Assembly (NCBI RefSeq): GCF_019646055.1
Contig: NZ_JAESFE010000001.1
Coordinates: 512,466 to 576,465 of the forward strand
DNA: 64,000 nt
DNA from: Sodalis sp. CWE
GTDB taxonomy: Bacteria; Pseudomonadota; Gammaproteobacteria; Enterobacterales; Enterobacteriaceae
Direction of reading: 5' to 3'
Part shown: one piece after another, positions 33,642 through 45,408 of the stretch
Numbering within the stretch: the first letter of the stretch is position 1
Layout: each line of letters starts with the position of its first letter
Program-made: the position numbers and the translations under genes
The notes under the pieces: generated by a model
The model's input: only the letters and a program-made list of their open reading frames with translations
Told to the model about the DNA's origin: nothing
The model's database searches: none

Positions 33642-34967
33642 TTACTGTACATTTTTAATAGTGTATTTATTGTCTAAATATTTAATGTTTACACCTTTTT
33701 CAAATTCGGAACGAAAATACTTAATTGCACTTTTCAGTGGTCCTATTGCTCCTAGTGCATGAGCACAGAAAGTTTTTCCTGGACCGAGAAACTGGCATAA
33801 TTGCTCCAAAATCTTAATATCTTCAGGTTGTCCTTGGCCATTTTCTAATGCATATAATAAACGAACGCCCCATGGAAGACCATCACGACAAGGGGTACAA
33901 AGCCCACAAGATTCACGGGAAAAAAACTCTTCAAGATTACGGATTAATGATACCATGTTGATTTCATTGTCAACTGCTATAGCCAACGCAGTACCAAGAC
34001 GGCTTCCAGCTTTAGAGATACCTTCAAAATCCATAGGAAAATCTAAGTGATCTGGGATAAGAAAATCAGTTCCAGCACCACCCGGCTGCCAAGCTTTTAA
34101 TTTCAAACGACGCTGCATACCGCCAGCATAATCTTCGAAGATTTCACGAGCAGTAATACCGAATGGTAACTCCCATACCCCAGGATTTTTTACACGACCA
34201 GAGAAACCCATCATTTTAGTACCAGTGTCTTTACTTTTCCCTGCTGCAATATTACGATACCAATTAACCCCTCTCTCTAGAATTGCTGGTATGTTACATA
34301 AAGTTTCAACATTATTGATACAGGTCGGTTTTCCCCATGCTCCTACTTCAGCAGGAAAAGGAGGCTTTGCGCGTGGATTAGGTCGACGTCCTTCAAGTGA
34401 ATTAATTAATGCAGTTTCTTCACCGCATATGTAACGACCAGCTCCTGTATGAAGAATTAGTTCAAAAGAAAAATTACTTCCTAAAATATTTCTACCAAGA
34501 AAACCAGTTTCATTTGCTTCAAATATTGCGCGACGAAGATTAATTTCAGCCTTAACATATTCACTACGCAAGAAAATGTAACCGCGATAACTTTTTAGTG
34601 CAAAAGCAGAAATTAACATTCCTTCTATTAAAAGATGTGGTAGTTGTTCCATTAATAAACGATCCTTATATGTACCTGGTTCCATTTCATCTGCATTACA
34701 TATTAAATATCGTATTTTCTCAGAACAATTTTTAGACATGAGGCTCCATTTTAATCCAGTAGAAAAACCAGCTCCGCCTCGCCCTTTTAATCCGGAATCT
34801 AGTACGAGTTTGATGATATCATCATGACTCATTTCTCTTATCGCTTTACGTGCACCAGAATAACCATTTTTTTTTTGATATTCGGTGATCCATATCGGTT
34901 GACCATCTTCACGTAATCGCCATGTTAATGGATGTGTTTCTTCCAATCGAAGAATGACTCTATTCAT
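33642..34967 (-). CDS. nuoF: NADH-quinone oxidoreductase subunit F
   Basis: NuoF binds NADH and FMN and holds cluster N3, the electron entry point of complex I. It has 441 residues (E. coli 445). The nucleotide/flavin motif is [16 protein letters not shown], and [14 protein letters not shown] lines the flavin. The N3 ligands are in [11 protein letters not shown] and the later FCAHALGAI. The start overlaps the nuoE stop by four bases. A run of ten A in the coding strand (T 34867-34876) encodes the lysines near residue 31 and leaves the frame intact. Confidence 0.96.
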   Translation of the reverse strand: MNRVILRLEETHPLTWRLREDGQPIWITEYQKKNGYSGARKAIREMSHDDIIKLVLDSGLKGRGGAGFSTGLKWSLMSKNCSEKIRYLICNADEMEPGTYKDRLLMEQLPHLLIEGMLISAFALKSYRGYIFLRSEYVKAEINLRRAIFEANETGFLGRNILGSNFSFELILHTGAGRYICGEETALINSLEGRRPNPRAKPPFPAEVGAWGKPTCINNVETLCNIPAILERGVNWYRNIAAGKSKDTGTKMMGFSGRVKNPGVWELPFGITAREIFEDYAGGMQRRLKLKAWQPGGAGTDFLIPDHLDFPMDFEGISKAGSRLGTALAIAVDNEINMVSLIRNLEEFFSRESCGLCTPCRDGLPWGVRLLYALENGQGQPEDIKILEQLCQFLGPGKTFCAHALGAIGPLKSAIKYFRSEFEKGVNIKYLDNKYTIKNVQ

Positions 34968-35452
34968 TTATATTTCTCTAGTAATAAAAAGACATCTTCT
35001 GATGTTACATGTGCGTAAGTATCATCATCTATCATTATGGTTGGAGCATGATCACAATTGCCTAAACAGCACGTAGGAAGTAAGGTAAAGTGTGCATCAT
35101 TGGTTGTTTGCCCAGATTTGATGTTTAATAACCGTTCTAGTTCTTTAAGAACTTTCTGATAACCGGTAATATAACAAACCACACTATCGCAATATCGAAT
35201 AATATGTCTGCCTACTGGCTGACGAAAGATTTGACTGTAAAAAGTAGCTACTTCTTCAACATCGCTACTTGGAATATTCAATATCTCTGCGATAGCAGAT
35301 ACAGCTTCATCTGGAACCCAATGTCGATATTTTTGTACAACCTTGAGCGCCTCAATTAGAGCTCCTCGTGGGTGTTCATAATGATATTTGTGATGCTCAA
35401 TAGCTACGCGTTCCTCATGACTTAATTCGAATGCTTTGATTAAAGTCTTCAT
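34964..35452 (-). CDS. nuoE: NADH-quinone oxidoreductase subunit E
   Basis: NuoE is the thioredoxin-like 2Fe-2S subunit holding cluster N1a, beside the flavin in NuoF. It has 162 residues (E. coli 166). The four cysteine ligands lie in CDSVVC and [10 protein letters not shown]. The gene overlaps nuoF by four bases and follows nuoCD after 15 bases. No clear ribosome-binding site precedes its ATG, so coupling to nuoCD is likely. Confidence 0.96.
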   Translation of the reverse strand: MKTLIKAFELSHEERVAIEHHKYHYEHPRGALIEALKVVQKYRHWVPDEAVSAIAEILNIPSSDVEEVATFYSQIFRQPVGRHIIRYCDSVVCYITGYQKVLKELERLLNIKSGQTTNDAHFTLLPTCCLGNCDHAPTIMIDDDTYAHVTSEDVFLLLEKYK

Positions 35453-35467
35453 TGTTATTAATGTTGA

Positions 35468-37270
35468 TTAACGATCTACGTCTGACATAACAAAATCGAT
35501 GCTTCCAAGATATACAATTAAATCTGATATGAGACTACCTTGTATCACTGATGGAATTTGCTGTAAATGAGGAAAGCTGGGTGTTCGGATGCGTGTTCGA
35601 TAACTCATTGTTCCACCATCGCTAATAAGATAATAGCTATTTATCCCTTTAGTAGCTTCTATCATTTGAAATGATTCATTGGCTGGTATAATTGGACCCC
35701 AAGAAACTTGTAAGAAGTGTGTGATAAGAGTTTCGATATGCTTCAAAGTACGCTCTTTTGGAGGAGGAGTAGTTAGTGGATGATCAGCCTTAAACGGTCC
35801 TGTTGGCATGTTATTTAAACATTGTTTAAGAATTCGAAGACTTTGTAATATTTCTTCTATCTTTAGCATAACTCGACTATAACAGTCACTAATTCCACTA
35901 CCTATCGGTACTTCAAAATCAAAATTTTCATAGCCGGAATATGGACGCCACTTACGTACATCAAATCCAATGCCAGTAGCACGCAACGCGGCTCCTGTTA
36001 CTCCCCAATCTAAAGCTTCTTTTGCTCCATAAGCAGCTATGCCCTCCGCACGGGCGCGAAGTATACTATTTTTTAGTGCTACTTTAATATAAGTATTTAA
36101 TCTTTTTGGTAACCAATTAAGGAACTCACGTAATAAGTTCTCCCATCCACGTGGTAAATCTTGTGCAACGCCGCCAATACGAAACCAAGCTGGATGCATG
36201 CGGGCACCAGTAATGGCTTCAATAATATCATAAATCTTCTGACGATCAGTAAATGCTAGAAAAATGGTAGTCATTCCACCTATATCTTGTATATAAGTGC
36301 TAACGTATAATAAGTGACTATTAATGCGAAACAATTCTGATAGCATAATTCGAATTACATTAACGCGATCTGGTACTATAATACCAGCTAACTTTTCTAC
36401 TGCTAGTACATAAGGCATTTCATTAATACAGCCACCGAGATATTCAATGCGATCAGTATAAGGAATAAATCCATGCCAAGACTGACGTTCTCCCATCTTT
36501 TCAGCACCACGGTGGTGGTAACCAATATCAGGAACACAATCAATAATTTCTTCACCGTCCAACTGGAGTACAATACGAAACGCGCCATGTACGGAAGGAT
36601 GATTAGGTCCTAAATTAAGAAACATGAAACTTTCATTACCTGTTCCACGTTTCATACCCCATTCTTCTGGTTTAAAAGTCAAGTCATCCATTTCTAAATC
36701 TTCCTTTTGTTTTGTAAGAAAAAAAGGATTAAATTCTGTCGCTCGAGCGGGATAATCTTTACGCAATGGATACCCCTTCCAGGTTTTAGGCATTAAAATA
36801 CGCGTCAAATTTGGATGTTCGTCAAAAATTACGCCAAACATTTCCCAAGTTTCTCGTTCATACCAATTAGCATTAAGAAAAATACTAGTACAACTAGGTA
36901 AATGTAGATCGTATTCTGATAAAGCAACCTTCAATATAACATCACGATTACGATCAATAGAAATTAAGTGATAAAAAATAGTAAAATCTTTTGTAGGAAG
37001 ATTGTTTTTGCAAGAGCGAAGACGTTCATCTATCCCATGTAGATCATAGAGCATTAGATATGGTTTTGGCAGATTCTTCAAAAATTTAAGAACTTCAAGG
37101 AGTTGTTCACGTTTTATCCAAATAATTGGAATATCGGTATAAGCTAACTGAACGTTAAAAACGTCTGATGCAAAATGATTACCTAATTCATTAATAATCG
37201 TATCATCTTCTAGATAAATCGATTTTTTCCAGAAATGAGGATAGTCCGTACACCGTGTCAACTCTTTCAT
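35468..37270 (-). CDS. nuoC: NADH-quinone oxidoreductase fused subunit C/D
   Basis: This is the enterobacterial fusion of NuoC and NuoD (often called nuoCD), 600 residues as in E. coli. The NuoC part (about residues 1-190) contains [22 protein letters not shown]. The NuoD part contains [20 protein letters not shown] and [17 protein letters not shown], whose histidine lies at the quinone head-group site, and ends in [16 protein letters not shown] precedes the start. The fusion itself supports an enterobacterial origin. Confidence 0.97.
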   Translation of the reverse strand: MKELTRCTDYPHFWKKSIYLEDDTIINELGNHFASDVFNVQLAYTDIPIIWIKREQLLEVLKFLKNLPKPYLMLYDLHGIDERLRSCKNNLPTKDFTIFYHLISIDRNRDVILKVALSEYDLHLPSCTSIFLNANWYERETWEMFGVIFDEHPNLTRILMPKTWKGYPLRKDYPARATEFNPFFLTKQKEDLEMDDLTFKPEEWGMKRGTGNESFMFLNLGPNHPSVHGAFRIVLQLDGEEIIDCVPDIGYHHRGAEKMGERQSWHGFIPYTDRIEYLGGCINEMPYVLAVEKLAGIIVPDRVNVIRIMLSELFRINSHLLYVSTYIQDIGGMTTIFLAFTDRQKIYDIIEAITGARMHPAWFRIGGVAQDLPRGWENLLREFLNWLPKRLNTYIKVALKNSILRARAEGIAAYGAKEALDWGVTGAALRATGIGFDVRKWRPYSGYENFDFEVPIGSGISDCYSRVMLKIEEILQSLRILKQCLNNMPTGPFKADHPLTTPPPKERTLKHIETLITHFLQVSWGPIIPANESFQMIEATKGINSYYLISDGGTMSYRTRIRTPSFPHLQQIPSVIQGSLISDLIVYLGSIDFVMSDVDR

Positions 37271-37332
37271 AACCTCTGCACTGCTTTAAAACATATTAAG
37301 CTACGTTATTATTCAACAACCAGGGATCTTAG

Positions 37333-38037
37333 TTAAGAGGGATTGTTTTCTTTTACCAAACAAGTTTCATCTGGAGAATATAAATTGGTAACTGCAATAC
37401 GATGGTCATGCTTGCGCTTTCGTTCTGGTTCTAAATTAGCACGATAAACACCTTGATCACCCATTATCCAAGAAAGTGGACGGCGCTCTTTACTGATGGT
37501 TTTTTTCAACAAAAGCAGTGATTGAATATAGGCTTCAGGTCTAGGGGGACAACCAGGAATATAAATATCTACTGGTAGAAATTTATCAACACCTTGTACA
37601 ACCGAATAGATATCGTACATCCCACCAGAATTAGCGCAAGCTCCCATAGAAATAACCCATTTTGGTTCTAACATTTGATCATAAAGACGCTGTATAACGG
37701 GAGCCATTTTAATAAATGGTGTTCCAGCTATTACCATAAAATCTGATTGACGTGGTGAGGCGCGTATAACTTCTGCTCCAAATCTTGATACATCATGGAC
37801 AGAAGTAAAAGCAGTAGCCATTTCAACGTAACAACAAGACAATCCAAAATTATATGGCCAAAGTGAATTACCCCTTCCCCAATTTACCATATCATGAATT
37901 GCTTTTTTAAGTTTGCCAAAGCAGACATGATTTTTTAGATACATTTTTAATGGATCAGGCACAACCTTTTTCTTTTGTAAGGGATATCGTTCGCTTCTAT
38001 CAGAATCTAGGTTAGGACGAGTAAGAGTATAATCCAT
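37333..38037 (-). CDS. nuoB: NADH-quinone oxidoreductase subunit B
   Basis: NuoB carries cluster N2, the direct electron donor to quinone. From 38037 it has 234 residues (E. coli 220); the start aligns MDYTLTR, and the ATG follows the nuoA stop by two bases. An in-frame ATG twelve codons upstream lies inside nuoA and was rejected. The N2 ligands are in LSCCYVEM (two adjacent cysteines), [11 protein letters not shown] and [10 protein letters not shown]. The N-terminal region is slightly longer than in E. coli around [18 protein letters not shown]. Confidence 0.95.
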   Translation of the reverse strand: MDYTLTRPNLDSDRSERYPLQKKKVVPDPLKMYLKNHVCFGKLKKAIHDMVNWGRGNSLWPYNFGLSCCYVEMATAFTSVHDVSRFGAEVIRASPRQSDFMVIAGTPFIKMAPVIQRLYDQMLEPKWVISMGACANSGGMYDIYSVVQGVDKFLPVDIYIPGCPPRPEAYIQSLLLLKKTISKERRPLSWIMGDQGVYRANLEPERKRKHDHRIAVTNLYSPDETCLVKENNPS

Positions 38038-38039
38038 TT

Positions 38040-38438
38040 TTACTTCATTATCAGTTTTTTTCTTAGCGCCCACTCGAATGCTCCAATGCGATCTAGATAA
38101 AATAAATCTATGAATAACATAGTAATAAAGATACTTATTTCAATAAAACCCATCCAACCTGCTTCACGTATAGTGATAGCCCAAACGTAAAGATATAAAG
38201 CTTCAGCATCAAAAATTACAAAAAACATTGCTATTAAATAAAATTTGGCCGAAAAACATGTCCTGGCAGTACTAACTGAGTCAATTCCAGATTCAAACGG
38301 AGTATGTTTTGCTCTAGCTACTGCGCGACCACCTAATAAAAAACCACAAACAAGCATAAAGACGCAAAGACTTAGCGCACCTAACAAAAATAAAGAAAAA
38401 GTCCAATAATCAGCTTCAAAATTAGTGGTCATTAACAT
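38040..38438 (-). CDS. nuoA: NADH-quinone oxidoreductase subunit A
   Basis: NuoA is a three-helix membrane subunit beside NuoH and the first gene of the nuo operon. It has 132 residues (E. coli 147); the C-terminal hydrophilic tail is shorter. The conserved loop PFESGIDSV and the acidic membrane motif [12 protein letters not shown] are intact. No Shine-Dalgarno sequence is visible before either possible start (ATG at 38438 or two codons later). A palindromic stem CTTCTTCAGAAGAAG at 38479-38493 lies about 40 bases upstream, in the presumed leader. Confidence 0.93.
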   Translation of the reverse strand: MLMTTNFEADYWTFSLFLLGALSLCVFMLVCGFLLGGRAVARAKHTPFESGIDSVSTARTCFSAKFYLIAMFFVIFDAEALYLYVWAITIREAGWMGFIEISIFITMLFIDLFYLDRIGAFEWALRKKLIMK

Positions 38439-38478
38439 TTTAATACTAATTAAATGAAAAATTATTCTAATCTACATT

Positions 38479-38493
38479 CTTCTTCAGAAGAAG
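38479..38493 (-). promoter_or_regulatory. Hairpin in the presumed nuo operon leader
   Basis: CTTCTT and AAGAAG pair around a three-base loop, 41 bases upstream of nuoA. It may be part of the leader RNA or just one of the recurrent purine/pyrimidine palindromes of this genome. Confidence 0.35.
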
Positions 38494-40305
38494 TATATTT
38501 TGTGTACTAACATGTCTCATGCTGTAAGGTTAAACTACATGTTGCTTTGTAAAAGCACAACCTATGTTTATATTTTTGATAATTTTAATATAAATAACAG
38601 AAATTTACTTGATTTTGCTAACTTTACATGTTTTTTATTCGTAGATACTAAGTAAATAACCATTTCTGATAGCGAAACTAGAGTTAAAATATTGTATTAG
38701 TAACTGTCATCAGGATTGTATAATATTTTATTTCTTCTAAAAAGAAGATGAAAAGCTCATTTTATTAAAAAAAACAATCAATAGCAACGAATACTTTTCA
38801 TTTAAAAAATTTTTCATAGTAAACGGCAGTTACATATTCAAATTTAGAACGAAAAACTTTTTGAATTGAAATATGAAAAGATCAATTTCTTACGAAATTA
38901 CGCTATTCTTTCTGATTTCTAAATATTTAATTTTTAAACCTTTGATTTACGTAAGAATTGTTCGGAAAAACTTCCATATATTCTCGCGTGCTAAGCATAA
39001 GATGTTTATCAAGGAGATGACGTCGATTTATGAATAAAAATCTAATTTTAGAAAAATCAAAAGCAGTTACTTTAAAAACTGATTTCGATTTTAATTATTG
39101 AATAGTACTAAGATCTTCTTAGTTAAGAACCAAAAATAAATATCATTAAATTAACGGATTTAAAATTAAAACTTTTTTGCTAAAAAACTATTATAGAGTG
39201 CCCTTCTTCTTACCTGACTACAATAGGAAGAGCTTACAATTTCGTACAATAGAAGGTAACTCCTTAAAAAGGAGGATATAATTTCTATATTTCAAATATG
39301 CTAAACTTTTAAAAAAAACTTTGTAGGTTTTTGAAAAATTAGGCTTTTAATCTTCATAAATTAAAAAATTTAATGCTATGCAAAATTCTTTTGCTAAGGT
39401 ACATATAGCACGTTTTTAATATACTTATTCTTTTTTCCATGCAAGAATTAAAACATCGATAAATTATTATACTTTAATAAATTTTTTTACTTTAAAATTA
39501 AACTTTATAAAAGAATAAACAATTTTTTTTAAAAAACTTATAAGAACGATTTTTTTAAAAATAGAGAAATGGATCAATAGTTTTGACTAGGCAAAATTCT
39601 AATTTTAAAAGAAAACTTACGGAGGTAATTATGATTTTTATAAACTCCAATATTTGGAAAACAGTTAGTTATTTATAATGCAAAACTTATTGAAATGTAA
39701 GCAGTAAAGACTGTAATACTTTAGTAAGATAATATAAAATTTTCTACGTTTGAAGCATGTTTTTTTGAAAAAAGTTTAAATTGTTCACATTCTAAAATTT
39801 TATTTAGTCAGTTAAGTTTAATTTTTGAAAACCCAAAAAACCTAAAATAAATTAAGTATACTAACATTTACTAAAAAGTATTACCAATGCTTCAAATAAT
39901 AAATAAATTTGTCCTGTAAGTGTATTTGTTTGTTAGAATATTTAATTCTGAATTGTATGGTAAAAGGCAACTATTTTAACGATTATTAATTATTGCTTTA
40001 ACATCAATAAATTGGATTATTTTTAATAAAAGTTTTTTCTTTCAAAGAAAGGAGTTATTTCTTTTAGATAAAGAAAAGAATCAGAATCCTCTAAATTTCT
40101 TTTAAAGAACTAAGTTTTTAAACGTTAATTGAATTTAAATAAAATCTATAATTTCATCAATTGAAAATTATGTGAATTCTTAATGGAGTTATTACATAAT
40201 TTTCAAAAAAAAGAGATAAAAGAAAAGATAGTTAAATGATAAATTGTCTGAGAAGCTAGTACTTTAAAATACGCTATTGATTAAAATTATTCGGAAAATT
40301 AATAA

Positions 40306-40326
40306 TGTATATTACAGCGATATACA
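40306..40326 (+). promoter_or_regulatory. Inverted repeat in the ackA leader
   Basis: TGTATAT (40306-40312) and ATATACA (40320-40326) form a 7-bp inverted repeat ending 23 bases before the ackA ATG. It could be a protein-binding site or an RNA stem close to the ribosome-binding site (TAGGT). Confidence 0.4.
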
Positions 40327-40349
40327 CACAATGTAAAAAGTAGGTTTCT

Positions 40350-41561
40350 ATGTCAAGAAAGCCAGTACTAGTCCTTAACTGTGGTAGTTCATCTCTGAAG
40401 TTTGCTGTCATTGATGCTGTTGGTGGTAAAGAATGTATTTCCGGCTTTGCTGAATACCTAAATTCACCGGACGCACATATCGAGTGGAAGATAAATAATG
40501 TTAAGAAGCAAATAACGTTAGGTGTTAACAGTTCATATAGCAAAGTTATGCACTGTATTTTTAATACAATTCTTACAGAAAAACCAGAATTATTAAAGCA
40601 ACTAATCGCTATTGGACACAGAATTGTCCATGGTGGTAGTCGTTTTATTCAATCTACTATTATTGACGACAATGTAATAAAAGGTATTGAAGATTCCATT
40701 CCATTTGCACCTCTTCATAATCCTGCTCATCTTATAGGAATTCGCGAATCATTAAGAAATTTTTTACAATTAGAAAAAAAAAATGTAGCAGTTTTCGACA
40801 CTGCTTTTCATCAAACAATGCCAGAAGAATCGTATCTCTACGCTTTGCCTTATTCTCTATATAAAAATCATGCTATCCGTCGTTATGGTGCGCATGGTAT
40901 TAGTCATTTTTATGTCAGCCGTATAGCAGCTAAACTGCTTGACACGCCTGTAAATCGTTTAAATGTCATTACATGTCACCTAGGAAACGGAAGTTCTGTT
41001 TGTGCTATTCAAAATGGAAAATGTGTAGATACCTCTATGGGCATGACGCCATTAGAAGGACTTGTTATGGGAACCAGAAGTGGCGACATTGATCCAGCTA
41101 TTATTTTCTATTTGCATGAAACTTTAGGAATGCCAATTACTAAAATTAATACGTTATTGACAAGAAAATCAGGACTACTTGGATTAAGCGGAATAACAAG
41201 CGACTGTCGTTATATTGAAGATCATTATCACGAAAAAAATAGCAACTCTAGGCGCGCTATAGATATATATTGTCATCGACTTGCTAAATATATTGGTGCT
41301 TATAGTACTCTAATGGAAGGCAGACTAGACGCTATTATCTTTACTGGTGGTATTGGTGAGAATGCTGCGATAGTACGCGAGTTATCACTCAAAAAGTTAG
41401 GATTACTAAAATTCAAGGTAGACCATGACCGTAATTTAGCAACTCGTTTTGGCCGTATTGGAATAATAACTACTGAAACTAGCCTTCCAGCCATTGTCAT
41501 TCCGACTAATGAGGAATTAGTTATTGCTCAAGATGCTGCTCGCCTAATCGAATCACAATGA
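40350..41561 (+). CDS. ackA: Acetate kinase
   Basis: AckA interconverts acetyl phosphate plus ADP and acetate plus ATP. It has 403 residues (E. coli 400). All ASKHA-fold motifs are present: NCGSSSLKF at the N-terminus, [34 protein letters not shown] and [10 protein letters not shown] run of ten A at 40774-40783 encodes Glu-Lys-Lys-Asn just before the DTAFH motif, with the frame intact. pta follows after 71 bases as in E. coli, giving the complete acetate overflow/assimilation pathway. Confidence 0.97.
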   Translation: MSRKPVLVLNCGSSSLKFAVIDAVGGKECISGFAEYLNSPDAHIEWKINNVKKQITLGVNSSYSKVMHCIFNTILTEKPELLKQLIAIGHRIVHGGSRFIQSTIIDDNVIKGIEDSIPFAPLHNPAHLIGIRESLRNFLQLEKKNVAVFDTAFHQTMPEESYLYALPYSLYKNHAIRRYGAHGISHFYVSRIAAKLLDTPVNRLNVITCHLGNGSSVCAIQNGKCVDTSMGMTPLEGLVMGTRSGDIDPAIIFYLHETLGMPITKINTLLTRKSGLLGLSGITSDCRYIEDHYHEKNSNSRRAIDIYCHRLAKYIGAYSTLMEGRLDAIIFTGGIGENAAIVRELSLKKLGLLKFKVDHDRNLATRFGRIGIITTETSLPAIVIPTNEELVIAQDAARLIESQ

Positions 41562-41632
41562 TATTATATTTTCTGACAGAATTCTAAAAAGGTATTTTTA
41601 ATTGAAAAAATCGTTAAACAAAGAGGTTTAAT

Positions 41633-43780
41633 GTGTCACGTACAATCATGTTAATACCGACTGGTATTAATGTCGGTTTGACCAGTATTACTCTTGGTAT
41701 CATACAAGCTATAAAGCAAAAAGGAATAAAAATCAACATATTCAAACCTATTGCACAGCCGCGATCCAGTATGGATTCTCTTGATGCTACCATACATATA
41801 GTTCGTACTAATTTAAATATATCTTCTTCTATAGAACCATTAGCTATAAGCTATGTTGAATCGATGATTAACTGTAATCAAAAAGATATCCTAATGGAGA
41901 AAATCCTCGCCATTTATTATGCTAATAAGCTTAAAGAAGAAATAGTTTTGGTAGAAGGCTTAACTCTAAGCGATAGATATCAATTTATTACTGCATTAAA
42001 TTATGAAATTGCTAGTATACTAAACGCCGAAATAATTTTTGTTTCATCACCAAACAGTGATTCTTATTTAAATCAATTAAAAAATTACATTAAATCAGTT
42101 CGTTCAAATTTCAATAGAAATGTTACCGGCGTTATCATTAATAAGTTAAATGCTCCAGTCAACAAAAAGGGTTGCATAGAATCAAATTTTTCGGATATTT
42201 TTAACAACCTTATTGGAGAGGCTAATACCTCTCAAATTAATCTAAATCAACTGATTCAAGATGATTCTTTTCCAATATTAGGCTGTATTCCCTGGAATTC
42301 TGATCTTATCGCTGTACGTACTATTGATATAGCACGCTATTTAAATGCTACGATTATAAATGAAGGAGAAATTAGAACTCGTCGAGTAAAATCTGTTATA
42401 TTTTGCTCTAGTGGTCTATCAAGCATAATAGAGTGCTTTCGTACTGGATTGTTATTAGTGACTCCGATTGATCGACCAGAAATATTGATTTCTGCTTGTC
42501 TGTCTGCAGTGAATGGAGTGAAAATTAGCGCAGTTTTATTAACAGGAGGTAATAATGTAAATCAAAAAATTTATCGATTATGTAAACAAGCTTTCGTTGA
42601 TACAGGATTGCCAATTTTTATTGTAAATATTAACTTACAGCAGGTTTTTCTCAGCTTACAAAAATTTAACTTAGAAATTCCTTTTGATGATCACATTCGA
42701 GTAGAAAATTTAAAGCATTATATTGCAACTCATATTGATAAAGCGTGGGTTGAGTCTTTATTATCTGTGAGATCTAAATATCCAAGACGTTTAACGCCTC
42801 CCTTGTTTCGTTATCAGTTAACTGAATTAGCTCGTCAATCTAGAAGAAGCATTATCTTGCCAGAGGGCAGTGAACCTCGAATTATTAAAGCAGCGTCTAT
42901 TTGTACTAAACGAGAAATTGCGCACTGTGTTTTGCTTGGTAACTCCAATGAAATTAATAAAATAGCTTCTTTAGAAGGCATACTTCTGAGTGAGAATATC
43001 AAAATTATTGATCCAAAAATTGTACGGGAAAAGTATATTAGCCGTTTAGTTGAACTTCGAAAAAATAAAGGATTAACAGAAGAAGAAGCGAAATCTCAAC
43101 TAGAGGACAATATAACATTAGGTACGTTAATGTTAGAGCGAGGGGAAGTAGATGGATTAGTATCAGGAGTAACACATACTACCGCAAACACTATTCGTCC
43201 ATCATTGCAGCTTATAAAAATGGCACCTGGTAATTCGCTAGTATCATCTATATTTTTTATGCTACTTCCCGAACAGGTATTGGTATATGGAGACTGCGCA
43301 ATTAATCCTAACCCAACTGTAGAGCAATTGGCAGAAATCGCTATTCAGTCAGCTAATTCTGCTGCTAGTTTTGGCATTGAACCACGCGTAGCAATGATTT
43401 CCTATTCGACAGGTCATTCAGGGATTGGTAAAGATGTTGAAAAAGTACGTAAAGCCACTCGATTAGTAAAGGAGAAGTGTCCGAAATTACTAATTGACGG
43501 TCCATTACAATATGATGCTGCTATCATGGCCGATGTTGCACAATCAAAAGCGCCTAATTCTCCAGTAGCCGGACAAGCAACAGTATTCATCTTTCCAGAC
43601 TTAAATACTGGAAATACAACATACAAAGCAGTGCAACGTTCAGCAAATCTGATTTCCATTGGTCCTATGTTACAAGGAATGCGTAAACCAGTTAATGATC
43701 TTTCACGAGGTGCATTGGTAGACGATATTGTATACACTATCGCTTTGACTGCAATTCAATCGAAAGAAATAAAAAATTGA
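41633..43780 (+). CDS. pta: Phosphate acetyltransferase, long form
   Basis: Pta interconverts acetyl-CoA and acetyl phosphate. It has 715 residues (E. coli 714), so the full three-domain form is kept: an N-terminal P-loop-like domain beginning [13 protein letters not shown], a central DRTGG domain and the C-terminal catalytic domain (from about residue 390, [14 protein letters not shown] to [18 protein letters not shown]). The start is GTG at 41633 with AGAGGT upstream, the same unusual start codon used in E. coli. An ATG two bases earlier is out of frame. Confidence 0.97.
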   Translation: MSRTIMLIPTGINVGLTSITLGIIQAIKQKGIKINIFKPIAQPRSSMDSLDATIHIVRTNLNISSSIEPLAISYVESMINCNQKDILMEKILAIYYANKLKEEIVLVEGLTLSDRYQFITALNYEIASILNAEIIFVSSPNSDSYLNQLKNYIKSVRSNFNRNVTGVIINKLNAPVNKKGCIESNFSDIFNNLIGEANTSQINLNQLIQDDSFPILGCIPWNSDLIAVRTIDIARYLNATIINEGEIRTRRVKSVIFCSSGLSSIIECFRTGLLLVTPIDRPEILISACLSAVNGVKISAVLLTGGNNVNQKIYRLCKQAFVDTGLPIFIVNINLQQVFLSLQKFNLEIPFDDHIRVENLKHYIATHIDKAWVESLLSVRSKYPRRLTPPLFRYQLTELARQSRRSIILPEGSEPRIIKAASICTKREIAHCVLLGNSNEINKIASLEGILLSENIKIIDPKIVREKYISRLVELRKNKGLTEEEAKSQLEDNITLGTLMLERGEVDGLVSGVTHTTANTIRPSLQLIKMAPGNSLVSSIFFMLLPEQVLVYGDCAINPNPTVEQLAEIAIQSANSAASFGIEPRVAMISYSTGHSGIGKDVEKVRKATRLVKEKCPKLLIDGPLQYDAAIMADVAQSKAPNSPVAGQATVFIFPDLNTGNTTYKAVQRSANLISIGPMLQGMRKPVNDLSRGALVDDIVYTIALTAIQSKEIKN

Positions 43781-43896
43781 TTTTTGTATTATTGGTTTAA
43801 TCAATAAATTATTTCTAGTTGATATATACATGTCTAGATGTTAGTGCTTAAAAAGATCAATTTTTATGGATTAGGATTTACAATGAAAGTATTTTA

Positions 43897-44469
43897 TTAA
43901 GATACTCCTTGCCAACGTGGAAAAAGATCTTTCGGCAAAAATAAACTAAATTGATCCAATATTCTGTTTATTGTTTGATCAATAATATCGTTTATTTGAG
44001 TGGGACGATTGTAAAAAGATGGTACTGGGGGCATGATAATCGCGCCTAGTTCGGCAGCCGAAGCCATTAAACGTAAATGACCTAAATGCAATGGAGTTTC
44101 CCTTACTCCTAAAACTAGTTTACGACGCTCTTTTAGAATAACATCTGCAGCTCGTTCCAATAGTCCGTCACTATAACTATGTACAATTCCAGACAGCGCT
44201 TTCATCGAACAAGGTAAAATTACCATTCCAAGAGTTTGAAATGAACCGGAGCTAATATTTGCGGCTATATTACGGGAATCATGTACAAAGTTTGCTAATT
44301 TCTGTACGTCATGTATACTATATGTAGTCTCAATTTTTAATGTTTGATAAGCGGCTAAACTAATTACTAAATGAGTTTCTATTGTTGGCAGCATTGTTAA
44401 TGCCTGCAATAAACGGATACCGTAAATAGTTCCACTGGCGCCGCTGATACCGATAATCAGACGTTTCAT
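43897..44469 (-). CDS. ubiX: Flavin prenyltransferase
   Basis: UbiX attaches a dimethylallyl group to FMN to make the prenylated flavin used by the UbiD decarboxylase in ubiquinone synthesis. It has 190 residues (E. coli 189). The flavin-binding GISGASGTIYGIRLL at the N-terminus and the later ILPCSMKALSGI and RRKLVLGVRETPLHLGHL are conserved. UbiD is not in this window. With UbiG it shows that the quinone used by complex I is made in the cell. In E. coli purF and cvpA precede it; both are absent. Confidence 0.96.
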   Translation of the reverse strand: MKRLIIGISGASGTIYGIRLLQALTMLPTIETHLVISLAAYQTLKIETTYSIHDVQKLANFVHDSRNIAANISSGSFQTLGMVILPCSMKALSGIVHSYSDGLLERAADVILKERRKLVLGVRETPLHLGHLRLMASAAELGAIIMPPVPSFYNRPTQINDIIDQTINRILDQFSLFLPKDLFPRWQGVS

Positions 44470-45408
44470 TTTATATTTTATTTATTATTTTAACTTTTCG
44501 ACCTAAAGAAGCCAGTCTAACTCCATTAGCAAATTAGAAGTGATTTATTAGTGAGAAGAATCTTTCTTAAATTCTAAAAGAGAAGGTCACTTTTATAAAA
44601 AAGTCAACTTTGATGATATTTCAATTTTCTTTATAAAAGAAGAAATTTACTTCTATTAAAAAACAGCCCTACCAAAAAGTTTAATTTAAATTACAGAATC
44701 GCGAGGATAATATTTCATTTAAATAAAAACCCAAATATCTTAGATAATATCTATCTATTTCCCATCCTTAAGTTTTTATTCAGAATGATAATTTTGTGAT
44801 AGTCTAGATTCTCTTATGGATGGTAAGTAACTGCTTTTTCCTTTGCTATTTTTTACACCAAATCAAAAAATGTATAAACTAAGAAAAGTCCTAAATATTT
44901 ATCAAAAAAGTTAGAAATACAGTTACACTTATGATTAAATAATCATATTTCAATCAATAGAACAGCCATATTCCATTAGTGTTTTTTCAAATTCATTAAA
45001 ATTGATAACTAAAATCATTAACTATTTATCTTTTAATTAGTTTTTAGTTGAAAAAACTGACTTTTAGTTTATCTTTAATCGTTCCTATCTTCTCAGAAGA
45101 GACTGCTCTCTTAAAGAGAGTTAATGAATAAATTAATTTCACTAAATAGAATGAAATTACGATATTTTTTAATTAGCAGATTCAATTTTTAACATTATTT
45201 TACATTGAATTTTTTCTAAATAAAAGATAATTAAACACTAATCTGATAAGTCAATTAACTTATTTACAGTTACTTTTCTTTCAGATCAGAAGATAAAGGC
45301 ATATGATAAGACCATTGTTTCGGTCAATACAAAAAGGTTGCGATATTAATTTAAAATTTAATTAACTTTAGCTAAGTTTATTATCTGAAATAAACAATAA
45401 TATTTTCG
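44470..45408. other. 0.94-kb spacer between folC and ubiX
   Basis: dedD, cvpA and purF occupy this place in E. coli and none is recognisable. Two adjacent hairpins, TCTTCTCAGAAGA at 45088-45100 and CTCTCTTAAAGAGAG at 45106-45120, lie about 300 bases after the folC stop without T tracts. Confidence 0.55.

Larger units (their letters stand above)
38439..40349. other. 1.9-kb spacer between divergent nuoA and ackA
   Basis: E. coli has lrhA, alaA, yfbR, yfbS, yfbT, yfbU and yfbV here; all are gone. An island at 38873-39101 is less AT-rich and open in frames on both strands. A near-perfect GGAGGT site at 39621 precedes a 15-codon ORF. Hairpins lie at 38479, 39260-39274 and about 40048. The promoter regions of nuo and ackA must lie near the two ends. 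Confidence 0.5.

Noticed and set aside
43414-43737. 107-codon ORF antisense to pta
   Set aside because: Shadow of the conserved catalytic domain of Pta.
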